A stretch of DNA of 64,000 nucleotides from Tribonema minus. Its lineage: Eukaryota > Sar > Xanthophyceae > Tribonematales > Tribonemataceae. The position numbers and the translations under genes are program-made. Positions 12,605 to 24,145 of the stretch are shown here, piece by piece; the first letter of the stretch is position 1; each line of letters opens with the position of its first letter. Under the pieces are notes generated by a model. It was not told the origin of the DNA, ran no database searches, and was given only the letters and a program-made list of their open reading frames with translations. Where the stretch lies: assembly GCA_017506865.1 (NCBI GenBank), contig JAFCMP010000040.1:362523-426522 (forward strand). Reading direction: 5' to 3'.

Positions 12605-15600
12605 CTACTGCATGGTCGTGGCCGCCTGGGGCTGTACATTAGAGGCTGGCACAGCCTCCACTGCGGTAGCACTGATGGGTGCTGGTATGGGGTCATGTAC
12701 ATCACACAGTCGCAGGATGGCGTCATTGAACGCACTTGGCTCGTCAATGAACACCTGGTGGCCAGCGCCTGCGATGGTCTCTACAGTTACGGTGTGGGTG
12801 GCAACCATCTGCTCCCTGACCTTGAGAGCATGGCGGTGGTCCATCCAATCCACCTCACCGTAAACAAAGTGAATTGGAATGGTGCGGCTCAGCTTAGGGA
12901 TCCTGTCATGCAGAGGGCTCTTGGCCCATGCATACGGCAGCAGCAGCTCACTCAGTGCACGCTCGCCGCTGCCTGCAGTAGCCGCAGCATTGTGGTACAA
13001 GTACTCTCCAAAGGCCGTCCTGTCCAGCTCCCCTCCATCCTTGAATCTACGCTGGGCGTAACCGTCCATGAGTCTGCGGCCAATGGGGCCCAGCCCTCGC
13101 ACCAGATCTCCAGGTGTGACTCCACGCGACCACAGGAACGCAGCGCTGTTAAGAAGGGTACGCCGCCCCCATGGCTGCTGTGCAAGATGGTTTGTAAACT
13201 CCTCAGGGCGGTGTGGCACACCAACAGGTGACACCAGAATGAGCTTGGCCACTCGCTCAGGATACCGCTCCGCGTATGCCTGCAGTGTGTGGAACAAGCA
13301 ATCATGGTAACATGGTCGGTCAGAGATTGATCATAGATTGTCAAAGATTGAGTATAGTGAGTATATTTGAAGTCGCACAGTATGAGGATGGTGAATTGAG
13401 AGATGATACTTCCTACACATGGCGCACCCAATATGCATGGCGACATAAAGATAACAACATCATGAATTGCTCTATCAATGACAACAATGGTCAGGTGGCT
13501 ATTTGCTCTGCACAGATTACTAGTATCAGATGGCAGTGCACCGCATGCTAATGTGGTGAGCTCAACATGTCCGAGCAGCGAGAGGTCGCCATGTATAATG
13601 TACTTCAATGTATTGTGTGTTGCGTGTAGTCATCTGCTTAGGGCTCATCATTAGCTAACCCTTGCACTTGCACTGCGCATATTAGCATGTGCTGAAGTGG
13701 CAACAGCTAACACGACAGGTCATCAAAGCAAGTGACAAGACACACTGGTGGTGCTTGCCACACTCCTCTTTAATTCCATTGCTCTGCCCACCTGCCTTAC
13801 ACTAGGTTGCTGCACATCTGTACCGTCATGTGCCAAATTATGCCGGTCAGTCAAGAATTAGGAGCGTACTGAGCACTAATCCTAGTTAGGCCTGGGTGTT
13901 GTATCATGCATTCCTTTTTGGGCAAAGCATGCAAGCAGATAGATAACAGGTGCCACTGGACTGATGCACACCTCCATTGCACCGTGGTCTGTCTTGGGTC
14001 TTTGGCTGCAGCCTGCTTGGCCTCTGTTCATGACCCATTATTGCAGTGTGTGTGAGAAGTGGTCGCCTTCTTTACGGCAACTTCAAGAAGTCTGGACTGT
14101 TTTCTCGGTTCAACAGAGGAGACAGCAGACACATGACTGCAGGTCTCGCTGACGGTCATATATTGCCCATTGGTGTTTTAAGGGCCCTGTCTAATTGCGC
14201 CTGGCGCTTTTTTTGCATGATCCTTATTCAGTGTCCGAGTGCTTTTCCTGGCCATTCTGAGTGTTTGACCGACAGGCCGTATTTGGCACATGGCGGTAGT
14301 GCCAATGACCTATACTTGCGGCAATGAAGCACAGATGGTCCTCACCTGCTGCCACTCAGGTTCAAGTTGCTAAGATTTGTCTATTAGAGCCTGCACTGCA
14401 TGCCACCTTGTGGGTGATGCTAGTCAATATGTATGCAAGGCCATACATCCACCTCTCATACTGAGGGGGTTTGCCTCTGTTGTGCTAACAAATTGAAGAT
14501 GTAGCTCACACCCATGTCTCAAGGTGAAGTTTGAGCAAGGCCTCAACGGAACCTTTTTGCAATCATAGTAGTGAATTAGCAGCCACCGATACACACACCA
14601 AATCCGGCATCACCATCACCATGTAAAAAGTACATGTTGTTTAGTACCATGAAAGCATCATTGCCCAGTACCATGAAAGCATCATGTAAATCTCATGCTG
14701 AGCACATTGGTGAGCATCAACTCACCACAGAGAGGTAGCCCCCAAGGGAGTGTCCACACAAGATCATTCGCTGCACCTTGTTGGCATCACGCCAACGCTC
14801 CATGTACTTGATGAAGTGCTCCTCCGTGGCATCAACACCTTTGGGTGTGAATTTTGGCCTGCTGCTCTGCCCATACCCCATCCAGTCCTTCGCGTAAACA
14901 TGTAGCTGCGCACATGCAATGGACATGACAACAAGCTCTGATGAAACGTGACACTTCAGGGGGATAACAACAGCTGTGCGGCAGTCACACAATTCAAGGG
15001 GTTAGTGAGCTGAACACCTCCCATCCCGTGTACAGCAAGCGCAAAAGTCGGTCACTTGCCATGAATACATTTTGAAGTGTCCCGCCTCAGCAGGCACTAT
15101 GTGTTGTTCTGGAAAACCGATATGTTGTGAGGTCAGAACCCAATTGTAACCAGTAGCACAAAAGGAACCGCAGCACTAAATGGTACGTGCACGGGAGTTG
15201 CAAGCGGTTGCGGCCAGCAGATTCCTCAACAGACATCAAGGCTCATAGACTAGGGTTAAGCTTACCAAGCATACATACGCATCAGCAGACCCTTAATTGA
15301 AACTTTAATTGAGACTCTTTTGCTGTACCAGAGGTTCCTTATCTATCAAGGGCATCCCCCGAGAAAGTAGCAGCGATAGCACCAGACCGCGTCAGCGCCT
15401 ACACCACTCTTTGGCTGTTGCGGCTCTCTCCAGACTCTGAGCTCCGCGCCCATAGAGACCAGAGATTGGGTAGCGCGGTACTGTAGACTGTGCAGTCCCG
15501 CATGGCAAGATGTCATCAGAGACACGCTGCTCGTGTGATTGGAATATACCTCTGCTGCGGCAAACGGTTCCGCTGGGTGCTGCTGCTGATGGTGCTACTG

Positions 15601-16128
15601 GATACGTACAGTATGTGAAGGCTGCAGAGCTTCAAAGCTCTGTCCCGCTCACCACGCTACCCCCTGCCCTCTCCCTCTCCCTAGCCTGGCTGATCCAGGT
15701 ACCCTTTGTTTCTCTGCACCCGCACTCGACATAATACGCTATCAAAGACAATGAATGGTGCAGTAATCGCGTATATTGTCCTGTTTCGGCTGGCACTGGC
15801 AATAGTTGTGGTGATTCTACAACCCCCCTGTTGTGACAACAATCGAGTCAATGTACACATTTCACATCCACAGTCAGCTTGTGAATGCACTCACATTTGC
15901 AGTCAGGTGGGGGAAGTTGAGGGCGAAAGCTGCAGCTCCTTGACCGTAGCCATGGCACAACACCAATGGCGGCTTTGACGCGTCACGTGAGCCTCCTTCC
16001 AAGGCATGTACCGTCAGGTCATCACCGACTTCAGTGTCGAAGGCGCGCATTCCTGTCTTCAACAGGAGGCGTCGCTCTGCCTCCTCCAGATGCAGCAGCG
16101 ACGACTGAACCCACCATGAACGCACCAT
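12605..16128 (-). CDS. CGI-58: CGI-58 / ABHD4-ABHD5-type alpha/beta hydrolase, three exons
   Basis: Members act at lipid droplets and membranes as lysophospholipid acyltransferases or lipases, or as lipase activators. The exons are 16128-15895, 14905-14726 and 13279-12605, with introns 15894-14906 and 14725-13280 (donors GTGAGT, acceptors CAG). The product is 362 residues, close to the 349 of the human protein. The N-terminal WWVQSSLLHLEEAERRLL matches the family signature, and HGYGQG is the oxyanion-hole motif. Exon 2 has the nucleophile elbow GHSLGG, with Ser present, unlike animal ABHD5. The C-terminal GAGHQVFIDEP supplies the catalytic His and the HX4D acyltransferase motif. I chose the first in-frame ATG. 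Upstream of it the frame stays open and encodes a Leu-rich stretch (FLLLLLLALPLLVAS) without an ATG, so an extra 5' exon adding a membrane anchor is possible. Confidence 0.92.
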
Positions 16129-19100
16129 CGAGGCCACCAACAGCGGCAACGCCAGCAGAAGGAGAAGAAGAAAGGAACTGATGGTGCCCCTGTGATGGCT
16201 TGAACCAGCGGCTCTTTGGTGTAGGCTGATGTCGTAACAACAGTGAAGCGGCTGCACCAGCGGCTACGAGCCAGCTCTGGCGGAGGGCGGGGAGGCGGTT
16301 GTGTGACGCGTCTCGGCCTGATGTGAACTACCTACCCCTCGGAGTGTGAGGTTATTAGGGAGGAAAAGGTAAACAGCCGTGAGAGAAACAACAGGCTGAG
16401 ATGCGCTCGCGTCATGACTGCATCCTTGTCTGTTGCTCTGCAGAATGCTTTGCACCTGCAACAGTATGTGTAGAACCGTGCTGGCATTTGACTTTCAAGT
16501 GACATGGCCTTGCAATCATACCACAGGCATTGACAGCAGCTTTGTCAGAAGTCACCATTAACAGCAACTGTGCTAAAAGTCGCCAAGGGCAGCTGGTTGT
16601 GTACACATGTCTGCCGCAATGCTCACATTAGACTTCAGAGTACACTTCATGACTGGGCAGATACTGGAGCATAGAAACATCCTCAAGCACACACTGGCTC
16701 ATGATGTATTCATGCAAGTCTTCTGCACGGGCACCGTTTCGTGCAGACAACAAACAAGCCAAGCACCACAAGCGCATGTGTATACAGGAGAGCAGAACAT
16801 CGTCTCACTATGAGAACTTGCAGCTACATTTATAAATAAACAAATATACTCATAGAACCAGCAGCTGCAGCATGCTTCATGTAACCATTGACGATCGACG
16901 GATGTATGGCATGTCTGCATCCGCGTCTTCTCTGAGATGGTGCTTGCAACCCACGCCTCTGTAGTGACTCGTGCCTTGGCGAACAGTGCTGGGGTTGCGC
17001 TTCCTTTCATAGAAATACTTCTACAAGTGTCCTGCGCAGCATGCCAAAAAAGCAGTACTCACAGGGTCAACAACCGCTGGTGAAGGAGGTCAATTGCCTT
17101 GCAGGTGGATGTGACTGGAGTGCACTCAAAGTACAGCGGCAATGCCATGGTTCATTTCAGTAATTGCACGGCCTTTCAACAGACAAGAAGATGTGAAGCT
17201 GTTGCCACACAATCAGGTCGACTTCGTTCGTGCATTCAAGGTAAAAAAGCATTCCTTGACTAGCTCCAACTCATCTGTGTATGATCAAGGCCAGTGGATT
17301 TAACTGCCATATTGACTGCCTGGTGACTGCAGCAATGGCCCAAGTTGTGGAACAATGCACGTGCACTGCCCCGCAAAACGCTTACACAAACATCAGCATG
17401 CATCGAGTGACACAAAACCGCGGCAAGCCTAGTGTACGTGCATGTGGCAATACGTTGCATATGCACACTTTGTACTTTTTATTAATTCTCGCTCAGGGCT
17501 ACTTCGGGATGACAGCAGTACAAAAACCCATGCTACTGCAGTACTCACCTCTATGGTGCAAACTTTGCAGACTTCAAGTTCCCCCAAGGCATGAGAAAAG
17601 CCACAGTGCCTGTTGGCTGCGCCCGCTTGCTGATGCATAATCCTGTATGGCACTTGGAAATTCCTGGTCCCTCAATGTGAGCAAAGGTGAGCTGAGTGGA
17701 CCATCTCTGCAAACAAATCCAAAAGTGCATCAGTATCAACAGATGTCAGCGGGCTACAATCGAATGCTGCTCTTGCAGGTAGAACAGTTACACTCCCATG
17801 TCATCAACGCTGGAAACAACGAGTCCCTGGACATGAGTATGTCAAGTCAAGAGAGCCAAATACTTGAATAATGAGTTGACGTGTGCAACCTCATCTCATC
17901 AAAATGCTCAAGGCCTTGTTGAATGAATGCCACACGCCTGCAACTCTCGTCGTTATTACATCAAATAGATTAAAGCACGAAGAATTCATGTCTTGTCAGT
18001 GCACTGGAATTCTGAAGTGCAGGTTATGCAGGCAAAAAAAGGGAAAGCGGGTCAAGAAAGCCGTCGACTTTCATGTTTTCTCGCAAGCAGGCGCACGTGC
18101 AATGCACCATACACACACACATACATACATACTAGTGCATGGTACACTATTGCCCAGTGTACTGCAGACTATTGCTTGTTCTCGACCCACTGACATTTCT
18201 ATGTACATGCCGCAAGCTAGCATTCAAACGACTTACCACCGGTGGCTGACGCATCAGTTGGGAAGCTCCACTCCACTTCCATCAAGCAGCGCAGACCAAT
18301 GCATCCAGCCGTATATGACTCTGTAGATGATACAGGTGTGCGCCAGTCATTCCGACCTCAGTGCATGAACGACAGAAAAACAAAGAGGGCACTGGTCATG
18401 GTGAAAGTGGTGCCCTGCTGGCATGCAGGCAGCATGTATGTCAACAGGTCTTGTACAAGATGATGCAATGTCTATGGTGGAGAGACGGTTCAGCCAGTTT
18501 ATCCATTTGACTGTATACCCTTGAGGATGTAAGGCGAACTACTTACACCGCTGTGGCGAGCACACAGGCTGGCTGCTGTTTGCGCAGCATAGCGAGAAAG
18601 GATGCCATGCTCAACAAGCAAGCATTGTGAGATGGTCACACATGTTCCATAAGCTACCATCATCAGCACATGAGTCAACACGAAGCAAACCACGCAGCAG
18701 CAGCATGTGTCAGAACTGTCCAGGCACACATTCAGGCACAAGTGGTTATCAAGATAGACACATGCAACAACAAGTGCTAGCAAAAAGCACATAGCAGTAC
18801 ACTGCGGCATCACCTAAGACTGTTCAAGGATGCCACTGTGCAAGGAGCCTGTGTATCAAGCTGCCTCGTGCTTTATGGCGACCTCTAGGGTGCGTCTAAC
18901 GAGTCCCAAGGCCTCCAAGGCGCCTCAAAACCCCTTGTTGGTTAAGCCTTCAAGGTGTTTCAAAACCCTTGCTAACGGCGGGTAAAGTAGCTCACGCGCT
19001 AGACACTGTTGGTGGCTGCGCGTGCTGATCTAGCTCCAGATGCCCAACAGCACCCAGGTTCCTGGGCAACCCTACTGTTCATGGCTTATCAACTCAAGAG

Positions 19101-20170
19101 ACCTCAATATCTGCACTGAAACTGCACCGCACATGCTGCTGCTGGTGGGTTGCATCAAAAGTGCTACTTAGCGAACACTCAGTCAGATTGCTCCCTACAC
19201 GTGTTAAACATCGTATACATCATAATTGCCGCTCGACCAAACGACACTTGCCTGATGCATCATCAGCTTGACGGTGTCATCAATTGCACTGATGATACCA
19301 CATGCCACTGTGGGATTATAACCAATACCGCAGCAACATCAATTCCATCCGGTGCATCAGGACCATTATCAGCCATTGCTGGACGACTCGATCCTGGTAG
19401 ATCAGCAATGGGTTTGCGAGCAAGTTGAACAACACAGAGGAGCACGATGAATGTAAATGATGTGTTGAGCCAATCGTTGACTTTGCTCAATGTGAGAAAA
19501 GACAGCAGCACCGCTCAAGCCTGCATATGCGTCAAGAGGATTGCTATGGTACTGCCAGAGGCTGAGAACTGCAAATAATGTAGAGTAATACTTCGATGAA
19601 TGTAAATGATGTGTTGAGCCAATCGTTGACTTCACTTGGCAAGCTTTGACAAGCTGAGAACCACAAATTTGTGAGAGGGCATCAAGGGTATCCAATGCAT
19701 ACACACGAAACGCATTTGTCTGGTGAACATCAGAAATCACGCTGCTCAGCACGTCTGTCCATGCCGTAGACAAACAAGCATCACGCAGCATGCACACTTT
19801 ACTTTGAAAGCCCGTCTAGCGTGGGGCACAGAAAAATCGGCACAATGGTGATCGCTCCGATCAAGCACTGCCTCAGACAGGGCGAAGTACGCAGGTGCTG
19901 AGGCCTGCAACTCCCTTGTCATCTTACCTGTAGAGAAGCGTTTCTGGCCCGTCCTTGACGCAATCCCAGCCCTGCAGGCCAGAAGCGGTGCTCCTCCCTT
20001 GCGTCAAAACGCATCCCGTTGTGCTCACGTCGCCTGCCCCGTGAGGCAGAAAAATTGCGCAACTGGTCACATCCTCACTTTGATGCGAAGAACGGCATCA
20101 TCTTTCGATGCCGTGCCCTCCTCTGAGCTCGCTCAAGGAAGGTGGTCAAGAGAGGGTCCAGAATAACGGA
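16129..20170. other. Host DNA with possible unrecognised minus-strand exons
   Basis: I see no gene I can name. Fragments on the minus strand look protein-like and end near plausible donor sites. One is around 19,785-19,650 (TDVLSSVISDVHQTN...), one around 18,660-18,550 and one around 17,700-17,580. They could be exons of one unrecognised helical-repeat gene, but the joins cannot be fixed by eye. The rest is non-coding. Confidence 0.25.
19445..19632. repeat. 39-bp direct repeat, two copies 149 bp apart
   Basis: An identical stretch of about 39 bp occurs at 19445-19483 and again at 19594-19632. The copies are interspersed, not adjacent. No coding or transposon context is seen. Confidence 0.8.
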
Positions 20171-20189
20171 TTGAAGTTCATGAAGTTGA

Positions 20190-20617
20190 AGTGTGAGTGT
20201 GTGAAAGTTTGTGAGCGCGTACGGGGCGGTTGCGCGTCTGGTCTGCAATGGTGGACGCCACTGCTGCTGCTGCCGCAGGAGAGGCAGCAGCAGCAGCAGG
20301 GGGGGAGGAGGAGCCGGACACGGATTCGACGATGGTGGCCGAGGATGATCTGGTAGTCTCAAGAGCTGTGTCAGCCCCACGCGTGTCGAGGGCACTAACC
20401 GCTAGTGTGAGTGGGTGAAAGTTTGTGAGCGCGTACGGGGCGGTTGCGCGTCTGGTCTGCAATGGTGGACGCCACTGCTGCTGCTGCCGCAGGAGAGGCA
20501 GCAGCAGCAGCAGGGGGGGAGGAGGAGCCGGACACGGATTCGACGATGGTGGCCGAGGATGATCTGGTAGTCTCAAGAGCTGTGTCAGCCCCACGCGTGT
20601 CGAGGGCACTAGCGGTT
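20190..20617. repeat. 214-bp tandem duplication
   Basis: Positions 20190-20403 are repeated almost perfectly at 20404-20617. The unit contains alternating CTG/CAG tracts, and one plus-strand frame encodes an Ala/Glu-rich segment (VDATAAAAAGEAAAAAGG). As 214 is not a multiple of three, any reading frame shifts between copies. The second copy's frame stays open to about 20,728, so part may be exonic, but no domain is visible. Confidence 0.85.
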
Positions 20618-20972
20618 ACTAGGACGCAAACAGCGGAACCGGATGATGGCAAAGTGAGTGTACTCTCTCGACCTACCATAAGGCAGACAACACAGCCCTC
20701 AGCCCCTCCCTTCTCACTTCTTTTTTGACCCGAGGTCGCAGGCAATTTCATGTACATGGGGCACGGAACGTACCAGATGCATGTTAAGGGCTGGATTCAA
20801 GTGCCAGCATCTGCTGAATTCGTATCAAGGGCATCGTACATGGCTGTGTGCACCTTGGGGGTGGCTCTCTTGGTGTCAGTTGCCCACGCAGATTCCTGCG
20901 TATCCTATCCCAGCAGTGTGATTGATATGATCGAGCACCAGTTCACTGGAATCATGATGAGAAACCACTCAG

Positions 20973-22340
20973 GTGGATGTTGTTATGGTATGTGCACACT
21001 TGATTAACAGGGACACAAGTGTACTCTATAGTCTAGTCCACACCGTGCCTGTGTGCAGCCTTCATGCCATACATACATTAGGTAGCAGAACAAATGCCTG
21101 GCCAGGCAGTGAAGCTCTTGTCACACCACATGACAAATCTGAGCAGCAGGCAGCATTAGGGGCACCAATGGCATCATCCAGCATCAGCAGTATCAGCAGC
21201 ACCATCAGTACCAGCAGCATCAGTAACAGCAGTAACAGCAGTACCAGCAGCACCAATGGTAACAGCAGTACCAGCAGCATCAGCAGTACCAGCAGTAACA
21301 GCAGTAACAGCAGTACCAGCAGCATCAGCAGTAACAGCAGTACCAGCAGCACCAATGGTAACAGCAGTACCAGCAGCATCAGCAGTAACAGCAGTAACAG
21401 CAGTACCAGCAGCATCAGCAGCATCAGCAATACCAGCAGCATCAGGGGCACCAATGACACCACCCAGCACCAGCAGCATCAGCAGCACCATCAGTACCAG
21501 CAGCATCAGCCCAGTCAGCTGCTGACTGGGCTGATGCTGCTGTTACCATTGGTGCTGCTGGCACTGCTTGTTACCATTGGTGCTGCTGGTGCTGCTGGTA
21601 CTGCTGGTACCATCGGTGCTGCTGGTTCTGCTGGTACTGCTGTTACCATTGGTGCTGCTGGTACTGCTGTTACCATCGGTGCTGCTGGTTCTGCTGGTAC
21701 TGCTGTTACCATTGGTGCTGCTGGTACTGCTGTTACCATCGGTGCTGCTGGTGCTGCTGGTACTGCTGTTACCATTGGTGCTGCTGGTACTGCTGTTACC
21801 ATTGGTGCTGCTGGTGCTGCTGGTACTGCTGTTACCATTGGTGCTGCTGGTGCTGCTGGTACTGCTGTTACCATTGGTGCTGCTGGTACTGCTGTTACTG
21901 CTGGTACTGGTACTGCTGGTGCTGCTGGTACTGCTGGTGCTGTTGGTACTGCTGTTATCATTGGTGCTGATGGTACTGCTGGTACTACTGTTACTGCTGG
22001 TACTGCTGTTACCATTGGTGCTGCTGGTTCTGCTGTTACTACTGGTACTGCTGTTACCATTGGTGCTGATGGTTCTGCTGTTACTGCTGGTACTGCTGTT
22101 ACCATTGGTGCTGCTGTTACTGCTGGTACTGCTGTTACCATCGGTGCTGCTATTACCGTTGGTGCTACTGTTACCATCGGTGCTGATGGTAATGCCGTTA
22201 CTGCTGGTGCTAATTGTACTGCTGTTGCTGCTGGTAATGCCATTACTGCTGATGCTGATGGTACTGCTGCTACCATTGGTGCTGCTGGTACTACTGGTAA
22301 TTGGTACTGCTGTGACCATTGATGCTGCTGGTACTACTGA
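20973..22340. repeat. Trinucleotide satellite arranged as a large inverted repeat
   Basis: From about 21,170 to 21,510 the plus strand is built of CAGCAG, CAGTAC, CAGTAA and AATGGT triplet blocks. From 21,520 to about 22,330 the complementary blocks (CTGCTG, GGTACTGCTGTTACCATTGGTG) run the other way. The centre, 21501-21539, is a perfect 18-bp stem with a 3-base loop. All frames of the right arm stay open because the unit has no stop, which explains a 449-residue open frame here. I do not regard that frame as a gene. The satellite lies directly against the change from host to viral composition. Confidence 0.85.
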
Positions 22341-22561
22341 TACTTCTGTAAACATTGGTACTGCTTATACCATCGCCGCTACAGGTGTGTGTTGCTGCTG
22401 GTAGTGCTGTTCATATAATCGCTGATGATATCGCCGGTCGGCACCTTCCGGTACCGCTGGTTCTGCTGTGGCGTGGACCCCGGCCGTGGCGACGCCGGGG
22501 ACATCGTGAGCGGGCAGACGACGAGACACTCGGGCGCGCGAGCGAATTTTGCGTCTCTGTA
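22341..22561. other. Host-virus composition junction
   Basis: Within these bases the sequence passes from the triplet satellite to very G+C-rich DNA that stays so for most of the remaining 41 kb. No target-site duplication or viral terminal repeat can be picked out by eye. It also serves as the 3' flank of the first viral gene. Confidence 0.5.
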
Positions 22562-23352
22562 CTATTGAAGGACGTGCAGCCGGGAGGCGGCGGCGCGTAT
22601 CTCGTCGCGGAAGTCCCGCGGGCCCGGGGCGGCCGCGGCGGCGTCGGAGTCGCCGCCGGCGTCCGGGGCGTCCGCGGGGCCCCCGCTCCCGCGCCTCCTC
22701 TCAGCTGCCAGCCTCTCCTCCAGCAGCAGCCTCTCCGTCCTGGCCCGGGCCCTCTCCTCGCGGCGCCTCTCCTCGAGGGCGCTCATGTCCGCGAAATGAG
22801 CGGCCGTGGCCAGCTCCCTCAGGTGGTCCGCGAGGGAGGCCGCGGCCGCGGCGCGGACGGCCGACTCGCGGGCTCGAGCGGCCTCCGCGTCGGGCCCCGC
22901 GGCGGCGACGGCGACGGCGACGGAGGGTTCCGCATCCGCGTCCGCGCTCTCCGCGTCGGCCGCGGCCGTCGCCACCGCCGCCGCCGCCGCGGCCGCGGGT
23001 CCCGCCCTCCTGCGCTCGCGGCGGCTCCGCATCAGCTCCTCCGCCAGCCCCTCCGGGGCCCCGTAGGCGTCGCACAGGGCCCTCGCGGCGGCGTCCCTCT
23101 CGGCGTCGCTCGCGCGGGGCGCGAGCATGATCAGGTCCGCCGCCGTCGCGAGGTCGACCGCGGGGGTGACGTTGCCCCCGCCGTCGAGGCGGACGTCCAG
23201 GCACGCGCCCCGAGCCCCGGGCACCTCAGCCTGAGGGCGTCGAGGCACTTCTTAGGGTGGCACCGCAGGCCCGGGCGGGCCAGCCTCAGGACGTCGTAGG
23301 CGCTGACGAGGCCCGTCCGGGCGTCGACGCGGGGGGGCCGGGGGGTGGTCAT
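22562..23352 (-). CDS. Bro-N/antirepressor-like viral protein, frameshifted
   Basis: From ATG at 23352 the frame reads TRPPRVDAR-like sequence, then GLVSAYDVLRLARPGLRCHP. It then loses coherence near 23,207-23,240, and another frame continues with NVTPAVDLATAADLIMLAP, then a helical Ala/Arg/Glu-rich tail to the stop at 22562. The TPAVDLATAADLIMLAP stretch resembles the conserved block of BRO/antirepressor-type DNA-binding proteins of large DNA viruses and algae, which I recall only as a pattern. The tail (RREERARARTERLLLEERL) predicts a coiled coil. The shift lies in C/G runs, so it is either a real mutation or an indel error. It is the first viral gene after the junction, and all genes to 37.6 kb share its strand. 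Confidence 0.55.
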
Positions 23353-24145
23353 GGGGCGCGGGAGAGGCGCGGCGTGCCCGGGGCGGCACACAATTTGGGC
23401 CGCGACGGGTCCGCCGTCGCGCCGCCGAGGGCCCGTCATAGGGGTATCACAGGGGCAGGGCGGGGGCAAGGTTCCCCCACGGCCGACCATGCATGACTGT
23501 GGGAATCCGACTCACCACGGGTGCTCTCGATCCGATGCTACAGCAGACGAGCCAGGCGACGACGGCTTGCCAGCTCGCACGAACGAGCAGGGCCGCACGC
23601 GAGCACGCCATGCGCGTACCAACTACAAGTGAGCACACGACCATGCGAGCGGACACTAGGCAGCAGATTCAGGCGATCGAGGACTCGGGCATGGGCGAAG
23701 GGTGCGAACCACCAAGTCGGCAGACTAGTGCAGGAGCAAACATGAGGCGGCAGACACAAGCGAGCGACCACGAAAGAGCGAACACGAGCGATAGACGGGG
23801 CAGGCAAACACGGCCAAGGGTGGATACTGTGCAGTCGTAGGACGCTGAACATAATCGATTGCAGTAAACAGGTGCTACGACCGGTCGACACGGGCCGTTA
23901 TTGTACGGGTCGCCGGCATATCGGCTGTAGACGCGACGACGGGCACGAAATACGATCGCCCTCCGTGGCAACGTGGGTACTGAGGTCAGCCGTGAGAAGC
24001 AGTACGCCGCAGAGGCATCGTCGGCGTCGTCGGCGCGCTTGTCCGTTCCACCTCGACATTCTCGGCATCGCGAGGGTCGGACGCTGGCCCCCTCCCCGCC
24101 GCCTCTGCGCCGTCAGACAGTCGGAGACGTCCTGGCCCGAAACCT
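23353..24145. other. Spacer, no gene recognised
   Basis: The G+C content falls to an intermediate level here. Open frames are short and have no recognisable motif. It holds the 5' flank of the preceding minus-strand gene and the 3' flank of the LRR gene. Confidence 0.5.

Noticed and set aside
21515..22404. Several long open frames with Thr-Ile-Gly-Ala or Leu-Leu-Pro-Leu repeats
   Set aside because: All frames on both strands are open because the satellite unit lacks stops; it is a simple repeat, not a gene.
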